This document shows, piece after piece, positions 8,155 through 17,568 of a stretch of DNA of 64,000 nt. A program made the position numbers and the translations under genes. The notes under the pieces were generated by a model. That model had not been told where the DNA came from and made no database searches. It saw only the letters and a program-made list of their open reading frames with translations. The DNA lies in contig NZ_LJJB01000013.1 of NCBI RefSeq assembly GCF_001420695.1, positions 1,519,731 to 1,583,730 on the forward strand, given 5' to 3'. The stretch is from Brevibacillus choshinensis (GTDB lineage Bacteria; Bacillota; Bacilli; Brevibacillales; Brevibacillaceae). The number at the start of each line of letters is the position of its first letter. Positions within the stretch are counted from its first letter, which is position 1.

Positions 8155-9045
8155 CTACGGCACGAACAACTCGATATGACCTGGTAATGCTTCCACGACG
8201 CAGGGTAACTGGCCGCCGAGCTCGCCGTCCAGATTGAGCTGTACTATTTCGGCTCCTGGAGAGGTCGCCTTGATGTAGTCAGATTGGAAATATAAAATGT
8301 TCGGGTCCTTCAAGTGCTCACCGCGCACAGCCGACGTCGCCAAGCGAATAAATTCCGCGATGTTCAACTTTTTTACCACGATGACATCCAGCTTGCCGTC
8401 GGATAGATCGGCATCTGGTGCCAGCTTGTCGAAGCCCCCGACAGAATGGCTGTTGGCAATGAGAAAGATCATGATTTCCTCGTCCAGCAGCACCTCTTTG
8501 CGACTTTCCAGACGGACGCGGATCGGGTGCAAAGATGGGAGCTTCTCCAATCCTTTGACGTAATACGCCAGCTGTCCGATCATCGTTTTCAGCTTGCTCG
8601 GCACCTCGTAGGTGAGATTCGTCAACGATCCCCCACCCGCGATATTGATAAAGTAACGGTTGTTGATCTTGCCCAAGTCAATTTTCTTTTTCTTCCCTTT
8701 GGTGATGATCTCGCAGGCGCGGCTGATCGATTTGGGAATGCCGACTGCACGGGCGAAGTCATTGCTCGTTCCGCATGGGATTATTCCTAAGGATGGGCGC
8801 GACCTTTGCTCCGCCATCCCGTTTACCACTTCATAGATCGTACCATCCCCACCAGCGGCGATAATGAGGTCGTAACCGCGGGCCACAGCACGTGCTGCTT
8901 CCTCGGTTGCATCATCTTCTCCTCTGGTCGCATGGCACGAAGTCTCATATCCGGCCGACTCCATCAAATCAAGGATATCCGGCAATCTCCGACGCACTAT
9001 CTCCCGGCCGGAGCTCGGATTGTAGATTAATCTGGCTCGTTTCAA
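8155..9045 (-). CDS. dgkB: Diacylglycerol kinase
   Basis: Soluble lipid kinase that phosphorylates diacylglycerol released during lipoteichoic acid and lipoprotein turnover, returning it as phosphatidate. The nucleotide site motif AAGGDGTIYEVVNG and the following LGIIPCGTSNDFARA are intact, and the C-terminal beta-sandwich includes DADLSDGKLDVIVV. The open frame extends to a GTG at 9075, but a purine-rich AAGGGA lies seven bases before the TTG at 9045, and the resulting N-terminus (MKRARLIYNPSSGREI) matches the known DgkB start. Confidence 0.93.
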   Translation of the reverse strand: MKRARLIYNPSSGREIVRRRLPDILDLMESAGYETSCHATRGEDDATEEAARAVARGYDLIIAAGGDGTIYEVVNGMAEQRSRPSLGIIPCGTSNDFARAVGIPKSISRACEIITKGKKKKIDLGKINNRYFINIAGGGSLTNLTYEVPSKLKTMIGQLAYYVKGLEKLPSLHPIRVRLESRKEVLLDEEIMIFLIANSHSVGGFDKLAPDADLSDGKLDVIVVKKLNIAEFIRLATSAVRGEHLKDPNILYFQSDYIKATSPGAEIVQLNLDGELGGQLPCVVEALPGHIELFVP

Positions 9046-9193
9046 GGCAGATCCCTTCTTCCTTCCCTCGCTCACGGGTTTTACTCTGTTCTCTACTCAT
9101 CATATCCTGTATAGCCATTTTTGGGAATCGCTATGCTGTCTTGGGCGTGATAAGATAGAAAAAGATGGTACAAAAAGGATGGGAGGGACAGTC

Positions 9194-10165
9194 GTGGAGC
9201 AAATCATTGTAGGTGTGGACGTCGGAGGAACGGCAATCAAGATGGCCCTGATTACCCCAGCAGGTGAGCTTGTGACAAAAGTACAGGAGCCCACACCCGT
9301 CACGCAGGGCGAAGACGGTATCTTGCAAAAAGTGGCGCAAATGGCAGAAGAGCTCCTTCACAAACACGGCTATACCAAGGAACAGACTCTTGGAATCGGT
9401 GTCGGCGTCCCTGGTCCGATTGATGCCAAGAACGGTGTCGTCCTACAAGCCGTCAATCTGCATTGGCGAATACCTGTCCCTCTCCGAGATAAACTGAAAG
9501 CGCTGACAGGCCTGAGCGTCGCCGTGGAAAATGATGCGAACATGGCAGCACTTGGCGAAATGTGGCAGGGTGCCGGTCAAGGTGCCGAAGATCTGGTCGC
9601 CATCACGCTGGGCACGGGAGTCGGTGGCGGTATCATTGTCCACGGGAATGTCGTCCATGGCATCAATGGCGTAGGCGGAGAAATCGGCCACATCACGATG
9701 ACGCCAGATGGTGGTTCTATATGCAACTGCGGCAAAACCGGTTGCCTGGAGACCTATACCTCCGCGACCGCCATCATCCGCGAGGGTCAACTAGCGGCGA
9801 CAAACGGAACAAGTCCCGCGCTAGCTACTGTACTAGCCGAGCAAGGGGTAATCAAGGCAAAGGACGTCCTCGATGCGGCCAAGGCTGGTGACAGCGCGTC
9901 TCTCGCGATTGTCAATCAGGTTGCGCTCTATCTCGGACTCGCTCTGTCCCATCTGGCGATCCTGCTGAACCCTGCCAAGGTCGTCATCGGCGGTGGCGTG
10001 GCAGCAGCCGGGGAGTTTCTCTTTTCCCGTGTCCGCGAGTCATTTGCTCGCTTTGTCCCGTTTACGTACGTCGTGGAGTCCACGCAGATTGTGGCAGCGA
10101 GCCTGGGAAATGACGCAGGTGTGTATGGTGCCGGCTGGATGATCCGCTCGCAAATGAACGATTAA
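9194..10165 (+). CDS. glcK: ROK-family glucokinase
   Basis: ATP-dependent glucose kinase of the ROK family. Visible are the phosphate loop GVDVGGTAIKMALI at the N-terminus, the catalytic region ENDANMAALGE, the E-x-G-H stretch GGEIGHITMTPDGG and the zinc-binding CNCGKTGCLETY. The preferred GTG start at 9194 has GGGAGGGA upstream; an in-frame ATG 15 bases earlier overlaps that ribosome site. It is divergent from dgkB. Glucose as substrate is inferred from closeness to Bacillus GlcK. Confidence 0.92.
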   Translation: MEQIIVGVDVGGTAIKMALITPAGELVTKVQEPTPVTQGEDGILQKVAQMAEELLHKHGYTKEQTLGIGVGVPGPIDAKNGVVLQAVNLHWRIPVPLRDKLKALTGLSVAVENDANMAALGEMWQGAGQGAEDLVAITLGTGVGGGIIVHGNVVHGINGVGGEIGHITMTPDGGSICNCGKTGCLETYTSATAIIREGQLAATNGTSPALATVLAEQGVIKAKDVLDAAKAGDSASLAIVNQVALYLGLALSHLAILLNPAKVVIGGGVAAAGEFLFSRVRESFARFVPFTYVVESTQIVAASLGNDAGVYGAGWMIRSQMND

Positions 10166-10183
10166 CACCTTTCAATCACATGC

Positions 10184-10227
10184 AAAAGGCGTTCCTGTCA
10201 CGAGTCTTTCTCGTGGGAGCGCCTTTT
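10184..10227. terminator. Bidirectional terminator between glcK and the EamA gene
   Basis: AAAAGGCG/CGCCTTTT outer arms and CACGAG/CTCGTG inner arms form a hairpin with A- and T-runs on its two sides, between convergent genes. Confidence 0.85.
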
Positions 10228-10256
10228 CTTATGCGCAGGAATTGAGAGATTCCTTT

Positions 10257-11165
10257 CTACGAAACCGAGGTACGGGCAGACTCTGCTTGTCCCGCGGCTT
10301 CTTCCTTACCTGAAACGATGAGGACAGCCCCACTCAGCACCGCGGCTCCTCCCAGCAGCTGCAGCCAGTTAAATGATTCCCCCAACAGCAAGGCAGAACA
10401 GGCAAACGTCACCACCGGCTCCAGTGTGCTGAGGACGGACGCTTTTGTCGAGCCGATCAATTGCAATCCCCGGAAAAACGTGCTGATCGCAACCACTGTG
10501 GAAAAGATGACGATTCCACCCAATGCCCACCAGCCTTGGACGCCAAAGGACAGATCCACTCCTCCGTCTTTTTGTGCGACCAAGAACGTGGACATGCTCG
10601 CAAACAGGGAAATGTACGCAGAGGTGACAAAGGGAGAGAGTCCTTTTACCACTCGATTGCCCGTGACGATATAGACGGAATAAAAAAGGGCAGCTAACAG
10701 CGCCAGTCCGACTCCGAGTGGCTGAATCCCCCCAAAGGAAAGACCGAGTACCATCCCGAGTCCTACGAGCGAGATCAGCATCGCAATAATGGTTTTCTTG
10801 CGCAGCTTCTCTTTATCCACAAAGTAGCTCAAGATGGCGACAAACACAGGAAACGTATACAGCAGCAAGGCAGCCATCGAAGTAGGAATATACTGAACCG
10901 CTGAAAAAAAGCTAAGCGACTGCAGCGTATACATGATTCCACCCAGGCAAAACAGACTCAGCGCCTGTTTCCGATTGATCCGAAACGATTCCTTTCGCCA
11001 AGCAAGCCACCCAAAGAAAAGCACAGAGGCAAAAAGAAACCGCAAAAACAACAACGTCGAAACAGATACGCCTGCACCGTAGGCATAGACCGCAAAGATG
11101 GACATGACGCCGAAGCCAGCTGCAGACACAAATACGTATAAGACCCCCAAATAAAGTGGACTCAC
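10257..11165 (-). CDS. EamA/DMT-family membrane transporter
   Basis: The 302-residue, very hydrophobic protein has about ten transmembrane segments arranged as two EamA repeats, the usual shape of drug/metabolite exporters (YdcZ/RhaT superfamily). Typical pieces are LRFLFASVLFFGWLAWR in repeat one and STLEPVVTFACSALLLGE in repeat two. A GTG start follows GGTGAG. The short polar tail ends SGKEEAAGQAESARTSVS. Substrate unknown. Confidence 0.85.
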   Translation of the reverse strand: MSPLYLGVLYVFVSAAGFGVMSIFAVYAYGAGVSVSTLLFLRFLFASVLFFGWLAWRKESFRINRKQALSLFCLGGIMYTLQSLSFFSAVQYIPTSMAALLLYTFPVFVAILSYFVDKEKLRKKTIIAMLISLVGLGMVLGLSFGGIQPLGVGLALLAALFYSVYIVTGNRVVKGLSPFVTSAYISLFASMSTFLVAQKDGGVDLSFGVQGWWALGGIVIFSTVVAISTFFRGLQLIGSTKASVLSTLEPVVTFACSALLLGESFNWLQLLGGAAVLSGAVLIVSGKEEAAGQAESARTSVS

Positions 11166-11222
11166 TCAAACTCACCAGCTTTCCATTCTTGGCAGCGACG
11201 CCTTCCCACACCAAAACTATCT

Positions 11223-12404
11223 TTAATTTTTGACGACAGCCCCTTCTCTGCGAAACAATCGGGACGTCACGGCAATGATCACCACGACATACAATAAAGA
11301 TGTCCCCAGGCCGATTAGCCCATGGACCAGATCGACTTTTCCGTAAAAGACTTCCTTGCATAGCGCCACACCGTTAAAAACGGGCAAGACATAATAAAAA
11401 GTGGGGATATCGACCGGATTGAGTGGCATCAGCATGTAAGACGGAACCATAGCCGCAAAGATGACGCCGCTCATGTACGTCTGCCCTTCCTTAAACGACT
11501 TCGCAATGGTGCTCAACACGAGCTCCAAGCCAGCAAACGTGGCAGCGAGCAACAGAATCGTCAGCACCAGAACGAGCAAAGTGGCAGGCGAAAAAAAGCC
11601 TAGAGAAAACCCTGGTCCCTCGGAACCCAATGGTCCAAAGCTCAACACCAACGACACAGACACGAGTGAAGCCGCAGCACTCATACTGCTCATCACCATG
11701 ACAGCCATGAGCTTGGCGGTCAAAATGTGATTGGCAGCAATCGGTGCGGTCATCAACGACTCCAATGTCCCCCGTTCTTTTTCCCCTGCGACCAGATCGT
11801 TGGCAGAAGCCACTCCTCCAGAAGCTAAGGATACGACAAGCATCAAGGGAATAATTCCTGCCAGCATCCCTCCGGACAACCGTTCCTCCGTAGCAACGTT
11901 TTCATAGGTAGGAGCGATTGGCGATATAGCCTTCTCAGACAAACCCGCATGCTTCAGACGCTTGGCTACGATCTCCTGGCTGTACGATTTGACAGTCTGA
12001 TCAATTACGTCTCGCGCATACACAGACTTCTGATTCGTGGAGTCGTAAGCAACAGTCAGCTCAGCCGTTCCTCCCGCAGATATCCGCTCTTCGAAATTCG
12101 AAGGAATCGTAATAATCGCGCGAAGGGTTCCAGCCTGCAGTGCTTGTTCTGCATTTTCTGGCTTCAGGATACGAGCGCCGGGGATTTTTTCGAGGGCGGT
12201 GACCAGCCCGGACGTTCCAGTGACCGCGATCGGCACATAAGCGCGAGCTTCCTTCTCCACATTGCTGTAGGACATCCCCAGCAAAAAGAATACGAACGGA
12301 ATAATGACCAGTGGCACCAAAAACGTTCCCAGCAATGTCTTGCGATCGCGAAACAGATCGAGCAGTTCCTTTTGAAATACCGTCCAGATGACACTCCTGC
12401 CCAT
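11223..12404 (-). CDS. natB: NatB-like ABC-2 permease
   Basis: Membrane partner of the ATPase encoded just upstream. It has one N-terminal transmembrane segment (about 22-42), a large extracellular region to about 170, and a C-terminal block of five or so segments including MLAGIIPLMLVVSLASGGVASANDLVAGEKERGTLE-type sequence (GEKERGT is diagnostic of ABC-2 exporters). The frame extends upstream to 12536, but the ATG at 12404 overlaps the natA stop as TGATG and gives 393 residues, the NatB length. The B. subtilis pair exports Na+; that substrate is an inference here. Confidence 0.85.
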   Translation of the reverse strand: MGRSVIWTVFQKELLDLFRDRKTLLGTFLVPLVIIPFVFFLLGMSYSNVEKEARAYVPIAVTGTSGLVTALEKIPGARILKPENAEQALQAGTLRAIITIPSNFEERISAGGTAELTVAYDSTNQKSVYARDVIDQTVKSYSQEIVAKRLKHAGLSEKAISPIAPTYENVATEERLSGGMLAGIIPLMLVVSLASGGVASANDLVAGEKERGTLESLMTAPIAANHILTAKLMAVMVMSSMSAAASLVSVSLVLSFGPLGSEGPGFSLGFFSPATLLVLVLTILLLAATFAGLELVLSTIAKSFKEGQTYMSGVIFAAMVPSYMLMPLNPVDIPTFYYVLPVFNGVALCKEVFYGKVDLVHGLIGLGTSLLYVVVIIAVTSRLFRREGAVVKN

Positions 12405-13132
12405 CAGTTCTCGCTCCCTTCGACCACGGCCATGAAAATGTCGTCCAAATCTACGATCCCAAATTTCTCGCGCAAGCTTTCCAGCGTCCCGGCAAAGCGT
12501 AGACGTCCCTTGTGAATCAGTGCGATCCGCTTGCATAGCTTGTTGATCTCGCCCATGTTGTGACTAGAAAACAGGATCGTCTTTCCTTCTTCCTGCATCC
12601 GGCTGACCATTCTCCGGAAAATATTGGCGGCCGTTACATCCAATCCTGTTGAAGGTTCATCTAGCAGGATCACATCCGGATCGTGGACGAGCGTGCGTGC
12701 GATCGCCACTTTTTGTTTCATCCCCCGGGAAAAAGCGCCTACCCGTCTATCGATAAATTCATCCATATCCAGCATCCGGCTCAGGCTGTCGATCCGCTCC
12801 TTCAGCCTCGCTGGTTCCAATCCGTACAAGCTACCAAAATACGCGATGTTCTCCCGTGCCGTCAACCGATTGTACAGACCGACATCTCCCCCAAAGAGGA
12901 TGCCAATCCGCCTTCGCACTTCGACTGGATCGCGGCGAACCGAATATCCACTGATTTCGATATCTCCCTCGGTAGGCTGTAAAATGGTAGCCATCATCCG
13001 CATCGTGGTTGTTTTTCCAGCGCCATTTTCCCCCAGGAGGCCGTATACTTCACCAGCCTCCACCCGAAAGGACACATCCTGCACGGCAGTAAAATCCCCA
13101 AATCGTTTGCCAACTTGTTTGACCTCGATCAT
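12404..13132 (-). CDS. natA: NatA-like ABC transporter ATPase
   Basis: Nucleotide-binding subunit of the NatAB-type exporter. Walker A GLLGENGAGKTTTMRM, a signature region FSRGMKQKVAIARTLVHDP, Walker B VILLDEPSTGLD and a switch histidine in FSSHNMGEI are all intact. An AAGGAGGAG ribosome site selects the ATG at 13132 (242 residues) over the upstream one at 13156. It overlaps natB by one base, so the two are translationally coupled. Confidence 0.9.
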   Translation of the reverse strand: MIEVKQVGKRFGDFTAVQDVSFRVEAGEVYGLLGENGAGKTTTMRMMATILQPTEGDIEISGYSVRRDPVEVRRRIGILFGGDVGLYNRLTARENIAYFGSLYGLEPARLKERIDSLSRMLDMDEFIDRRVGAFSRGMKQKVAIARTLVHDPDVILLDEPSTGLDVTAANIFRRMVSRMQEEGKTILFSSHNMGEINKLCKRIALIHKGRLRFAGTLESLREKFGIVDLDDIFMAVVEGSEN

Positions 13133-13189
13133 CCGCACTCCTCCTTCCCGATGCATGCGGACACAGACGTCACTATCATGCTTTCTAAT

Positions 13190-13669
13190 TTAAAACTCTG
13201 CTTTCACGTAATAAGCCGCACGCTTTCCGCCCTCACCTGAAAACGTCACCTGGATCGCCCCTGTTCGGCCAATGAGCAGGCGCGGAACCACAGCAGCTAC
13301 TTGAAACTCTCGCTGCTCGGCATCGACTCGAGCTATTTTGACTGTCCCAGGCGGCGTGAAGACCTGATCACCATCCATTGTATAAAACGTCAACGAGACT
13401 TCCCCAGGCAGACCATTGGTGTGTCCCGTGAACGTGATCGTCTGAAACGACGTAGGTCCCGCTGATACTTTGGTCAGGCTAAACAAGGGATGGTTCAGCT
13501 GAAGCTTTTGTCCTTTTTGCCAATGGTGCACGTATGCATCAAATTCCTGCGTGGCAAGCTCGCGGGATATGCGGAGCATCTGGTGGATTGGCGAGACCGA
13601 GACAGTCGAATCCAAAGAAATCGTCAAACTAAGAGCCAATAATAGAGGAAGCATGCTGATCAACTCCAA
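13190..13669 (-). CDS. Hypothetical secreted protein
   Basis: A 159-residue protein with a hydrophobic N-terminus (MLPLLLALSLTISLDSTVSV) that looks like a signal peptide or anchor. The rest is rich in beta-strand-like alternation (TSFQTITFTGHTNGLPGEVSLTFYT) and has no motif I recognise. It follows the 122-residue orphan on the same strand, 32 bases downstream, and precedes natAB by about 60 bases, so it could be part of one transcript. Confidence 0.6.
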   Translation of the reverse strand: MELISMLPLLLALSLTISLDSTVSVSPIHQMLRISRELATQEFDAYVHHWQKGQKLQLNHPLFSLTKVSAGPTSFQTITFTGHTNGLPGEVSLTFYTMDGDQVFTPPGTVKIARVDAEQREFQVAAVVPRLLIGRTGAIQVTFSGEGGKRAAYYVKAEF

Positions 13670-13701
13670 ATAATGGATGTCCTTAGCATGCCCCGCTTGT
13701 A

Positions 13702-14070
13702 CTACGTCCTATGTGCCGACTGACTAAGCCACAGTCCCGGATAGCGCTCCATACACGCTGCCAGCGAAAAATCTTTAAACAACGCCAAAAACGATTCGGT
13801 ATTGTTGATGTAGTGACGTTTTTCCGGAAGATTTGGATTCTTTTCAGCAAACAAGAGAGCAACCAGATGATGAACAGGCACGCCCCCTGCCTCTTGATCG
13901 TAAATACCCTGTTCAGCCAAGACCTTCCCAAAGTAACGGACATACGTAACGGTCAGCGTCTTTTGCTGGCCATTTTCTTCCCACGTCGCAATCGAGCGGT
14001 CAAACGTCTCTGCTGGAGATCCTCCTTTGCTCGGTGGTACACTTTCACCCGTGACGGAAATCAGTTTCAT
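13702..14070 (-). CDS. Hypothetical cytoplasmic protein
   Basis: With the ATG at 14070 (GGAAGGACAGG ribosome site) the product is 122 residues; the frame also runs back to 14112. No signal or transmembrane segment is seen. The C-terminal half (LLFAEKNPNLPEKRHYINNTESFLALF) is polar and helical-looking. I do not recognise the family. Its start lies about 180 bases from the divergent ECF sigma factor gene, so a shared control region is possible. Confidence 0.55.
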   Translation of the reverse strand: MKLISVTGESVPPSKGGSPAETFDRSIATWEENGQQKTLTVTYVRYFGKVLAEQGIYDQEAGGVPVHHLVALLFAEKNPNLPEKRHYINNTESFLALFKDFSLAACMERYPGLWLSQSAHRT

Positions 14071-14248
14071 AACCTGTCCTTCCCCCTTTTCAATCCATCG
14101 TGTATGTTTCATTATAGGGGAGAGTGGAAATGGTTACAAATAATCCCTTTCCCGTTTGATCCTCAAAAAAAATTTTTAAGACTTTGTCAGAAATCCCGCT
14201 CGAATAAAGTCTATGTTTCAAGTCAACAAACTAGCGAGGAGTTTTTCG

Positions 14249-15994
14249 ATGGATGCTATGATCTTGAATCGACATGAGGAACAGGAAGACGACGATATTG
14301 CCGATGACATTTTGGTGGAACGGGCCAAAGCTGGTGATCGTGAGGCGTTTGGCGAGCTGGTCAGGCGTCATCGTGCCAAAGTATACGGCTACGCGCGCTC
14401 ATATACCCAAGAGCCGTTTATGGCAGAAGACATCGTGCAGGATGCGCTCATCCGTGCCTTTTTGCACCTCGGGACGTTAATGGACAGTCGCCGCTTCTTG
14501 CCATGGCTGCACCGGATCGTTCGCAACCAGGCCTACACGCGGATGCAAAAGGGACCACAGAAACGAGAGCAGGTCTTCTCAGGACTGCGCCCCAACTATA
14601 GGGATCAAGAACCTACTGACTGGGAGGATCTGGACAGCATCTTGCACCGCTTGAGCAGCAAATGGTCACAACCAGCTGATCCAAACACCAATCCTGAGGA
14701 TGTCATGGTGCGCAGAGAGCTGCTCCAGACGATTACGGGGATGCTCCACTGCCTCAATCCACGAGAGCGGCGCATCGTAGAATCTCACTTCTTTGATCAT
14801 CTCTCGCCGATGGAAATCGCCCGACTGTTCCAGATCTCCCAAGCCAATGTGTATCAGATTCTGTCGCGTTCTCGTAAAAAACTGATCCAGGAAAAAACTC
14901 GTGTCGTTGTTGACCAATACGTGCAATCTCGAAAGGAAGCGGGAATGATGAAAACAGTTGTCTTGAATACACCAGAAGCCTTATCTCTGAGAACGTGGGT
15001 TACATGCGTGATGTCCCTTCACGGTATGCTGGCAGCAACGGATCGCAAAATGTCTTTCCCCATGGTGATGGGCCTAAGCGGCCATGCGTTCCGATTGACT
15101 GTCGTGCCTGAACAGATTCACATTTCTGGACCTACCATGTTTGAATTTGACCAAGTGCTGCAACAAGGACTGCGCAACCTAGGCTTTGAATCCCGTTCCG
15201 TGAGTGAATTCAAGCATTGTACGGACATCAGTATCAACGCGAACCACGTAGATCCCGCTCTGCTCGATGCCAATGCCCGTGAAAAAAGACAACTATCTCA
15301 GCTACTGCCTCAAGCGCTAGAATTAATCCATCGTTCGATCGATCGGGGATACCCAGTCTTAGCGTGGGATTTGTTCATCCCTGAGTTCGGACTGATTTAC
15401 GGATATGATGATGAGAAAAAACTGCTGCATGCTGGCGATAACTGCGGCCATAGCACGACGGTTCCCTACGATCATTTAGGTCGCGGACTCGTAGAGGATT
15501 TGTTTGTCCTCGCCCTCGATGAGCCGCTCGAAATCGATCAGCGCCAGAGTCTGATTGGTGCTCTTCAAATGGCGATCGCACATTATCGGGGAGAAGGCTC
15601 CTTCTTTGGGGCAATCAATGGTTTAGACGCGTATTCCAAATGGGTAGATGCTTTTGAAAAGCGAACCATCGAGCCAAACGGTAACGCGTACACATTGGCG
15701 ATTGCTCAGGATGCTCGCCACAATGCCTCCGCCTTTTTGAAAGAGATTGCAGAGACGTGGACAGACTCTGTTTTCGAAGGTATTCGTTCTTCCTCACTTC
15801 AAGCATCTGACCTGTATGCAAAGATCGCCGACGGATACGCCCAGCTATGCCGACTCTTTCCGTTTCCGGCTGGCGGCGAACCGAATGATCCTGAACAATG
15901 CCAACAGGCAATCGCGCTGTTCACCACGATCGAAAGCCAAGAACAGCAAGCTGTGGCCTTGTTGGAGAATATGCTCGAAACTCTGACCGCATGA
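14249..15994 (+). CDS. ECF sigma factor fused to a large C-terminal BtrH/papain-like domain
   Basis: The start is fixed by GAGGAG seven bases before the ATG at 14249 (581 residues; ordinary ECF factors have about 180-200). Residues about 22-95 form sigma region 2 (LVERAKAGDREAFGELVRRH, AEDIVQDALIRAFLHL). Residues about 160-215 form region 4 with a helix-turn-helix (LSPMEIARLFQISQANVYQILSRSRKKL). From about 235 an extra domain begins: a cysteine in TWVTCVMSLHGML, then MSFPMVMGLSGHAF, and later GYPVLAWDLFIPEFGLIYGYDDEKKLL. That order recalls the BtrH N-terminal/C39-like cysteine-protease fold, but the histidine expected before YGYDDE is absent, so it may bind rather than cleave. No anti-sigma gene is adjacent. 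The domain assignment is from pattern memory. Confidence 0.75.
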   Translation: MDAMILNRHEEQEDDDIADDILVERAKAGDREAFGELVRRHRAKVYGYARSYTQEPFMAEDIVQDALIRAFLHLGTLMDSRRFLPWLHRIVRNQAYTRMQKGPQKREQVFSGLRPNYRDQEPTDWEDLDSILHRLSSKWSQPADPNTNPEDVMVRRELLQTITGMLHCLNPRERRIVESHFFDHLSPMEIARLFQISQANVYQILSRSRKKLIQEKTRVVVDQYVQSRKEAGMMKTVVLNTPEALSLRTWVTCVMSLHGMLAATDRKMSFPMVMGLSGHAFRLTVVPEQIHISGPTMFEFDQVLQQGLRNLGFESRSVSEFKHCTDISINANHVDPALLDANAREKRQLSQLLPQALELIHRSIDRGYPVLAWDLFIPEFGLIYGYDDEKKLLHAGDNCGHSTTVPYDHLGRGLVEDLFVLALDEPLEIDQRQSLIGALQMAIAHYRGEGSFFGAINGLDAYSKWVDAFEKRTIEPNGNAYTLAIAQDARHNASAFLKEIAETWTDSVFEGIRSSSLQASDLYAKIADGYAQLCRLFPFPAGGEPNDPEQCQQAIALFTTIESQEQQAVALLENMLETLTA

Positions 15995-16023
15995 GGTCCT
16001 GAATCTTTTTATCACAGCTGCTC

Positions 16024-16058
16024 AAGCCTGTCTCCTTTCCTGAGAGACAGGCTTTTTT
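16024..16058 (+). terminator. Terminator after the ECF sigma gene
   Basis: AGCCTGTCTC and GAGACAGGCT arms with TTTTTT following on the plus strand. Confidence 0.9.
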
Positions 16059-16077
16059 CTTGTGTCATCAACCAACT

Positions 16078-16113
16078 GAAAAAAGCGCCCTCCCGTTCGA
16101 ATCGGGAGAGCGC
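16078..16113 (-). terminator. Terminator after gatB
   Basis: GCGCTCTCCCG and CGGGAGGGCGC arms (one wobble pair) around ATTCGAA, followed by a T-run on the minus strand. Confidence 0.9.
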
Positions 16114-16127
16114 CTTTGTGTCATCGT

Positions 16128-17564
16128 TTATAGGTCTTTCAGTACTTCCGCAATCAGCTTGTTGACCATCGGCGGGTTGGCCTTGCCTTTGGTTTGCTTC
16201 ATCACTTGGCCGACGAAGAAAGCAGCCGCCTTTTCGTTTCCAGCCTTGTAGTCCGCAACAGCCTGCGGGTTGGAGTTGACCGCATCGACGACGATCTGAC
16301 GCAGAGCGCCCTCGTCGCTGATTTGTACCAAGCCTTTTTCTTCTACGATCTTCTTCGGCTCTTTTCCGGTTTCCACCATTTCTTTGAAGACGGTCTTGGC
16401 GATTTTGGAAGAAATCGTGCCGTCTGCGATCAGCTTGATCATCTCGCCTAGCCCGTGTGGCGTCATTTTCACGTCAGCAAAGACCAGATTGTTGGCATTC
16501 AAGTGAGCCAGCAGGTCTACCATCAGCCAGTTGGCAACTGCTTTCGGCTCTGCCCCTGTCTTGACGGTTTCATCGAAGAAATCAGCCGTTTCCTTGGACA
16601 TCGTGATGACCGCAGCATCGTCCTTGGACAGGCCAAAGTCATTTACATAGCGAGCTTGACGAGCATCCGGGAGCTCAGGAATCGTCGCGCGTACGGCTTC
16701 GATCCACTCTTCGGAGATTTGCATGCGAACCAGATCCGGATCTGGGAAGTAGCGATAATCATGCGCTTCTTCCTTGGAACGCATCGTCAATGTCTTCTTG
16801 TTGGCTTCATCCCAACGGCGTGTTTCCTGAACGACCTTGCCACCACTGGATACCACCTCGGTCTGACGCAGTACTTCATACTCCAAGCCCATTTGTACAT
16901 TGCGGAAGGAGTTCATGTTTTTCAATTCTGCCTTTGTCCCGAATTCTTCTTGACCATAAGGACGGATGGAAACGTTGGCATCGCAACGCAGGGACCCTTG
17001 CTCCATGCGAACATCGGATACCTCGGTGTATTGGATGATCGCTTTCAGCTTTTCCAAATAAGCACGCGCCTCTTCTGGCGTGCGGATGTCTGGCTCAGAA
17101 ACGATCTCAACCAGTGGAACACCTACGCGGTTGAAGTCTACTAAAGATTCTCCACCGAAGTCGCTGTGCGTCAGCTTACCCGCATCTTCTTCCAGATGCA
17201 GACGGGTGATACCGATGCGTTTTGTCTCTCCATTTACTTCAATGTCGATCCAGCCATTGTAGCCGATCGGCTGGTCGAACTGGGAGATTTGGTACGCTTT
17301 CGGGGAATCCGGGTAAAAGTAGTTCTTCCGGTCAAACTTGGTCTCACGGGAGATTTCGCAGTTGAGAGCGAGTGCCGCTTTCATGGCGAACTCTACTGCT
17401 TGCTTGTTCGTTACAGGCAGCACGCCCGGATGCCCCAAGCAAATCGGGCATGTATGGGTATTTGGCTCCGCACCGAACTCGGTTTTGCAGCCGCAGAAAA
17501 TTTTACTGTTGGTGGATAGCTCGGCATGGACCTCCAAGCCGATGACGGTTTCGTACTTGCTCAT
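16128..17564 (-). CDS. gatB: Glutamyl/aspartyl-tRNA amidotransferase subunit B
   Basis: Kinase and tRNA-binding subunit of GatCAB, which converts mischarged Glu-tRNA(Gln) and Asp-tRNA(Asn) to the amides. Length (478) and motifs are standard: [12 protein letters not shown], zinc cysteines in [10 protein letters not shown] and [47 protein letters not shown] and the C-terminal YqeY-like helical domain with [18 protein letters not shown]. It follows gatA after four bases. Confidence 0.97.
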   Translation of the reverse strand: MSKYETVIGLEVHAELSTNSKIFCGCKTEFGAEPNTHTCPICLGHPGVLPVTNKQAVEFAMKAALALNCEISRETKFDRKNYFYPDSPKAYQISQFDQPIGYNGWIDIEVNGETKRIGITRLHLEEDAGKLTHSDFGGESLVDFNRVGVPLVEIVSEPDIRTPEEARAYLEKLKAIIQYTEVSDVRMEQGSLRCDANVSIRPYGQEEFGTKAELKNMNSFRNVQMGLEYEVLRQTEVVSSGGKVVQETRRWDEANKKTLTMRSKEEAHDYRYFPDPDLVRMQISEEWIEAVRATIPELPDARQARYVNDFGLSKDDAAVITMSKETADFFDETVKTGAEPKAVANWLMVDLLAHLNANNLVFADVKMTPHGLGEMIKLIADGTISSKIAKTVFKEMVETGKEPKKIVEEKGLVQISDEGALRQIVVDAVNSNPQAVADYKAGNEKAAAFFVGQVMKQTKGKANPPMVNKLIAEVLKDL

Positions 17565-17568
17565 GCTC

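Noticed and set aside
14179-14212. AGACTTT/AAAGTCT inverted repeat before the ECF sigma gene as an autoregulatory operator or terminator
   Set aside because: Only 7 bp with a 20-base loop in AT-rich DNA; no ECF-type -35/-10 pair could be defined around it, so I did not call it.
16455-17144. 229-codon plus-strand frame inside gatB
   Set aside because: Shadow frame across conserved gatB codons; composition is not protein-like.
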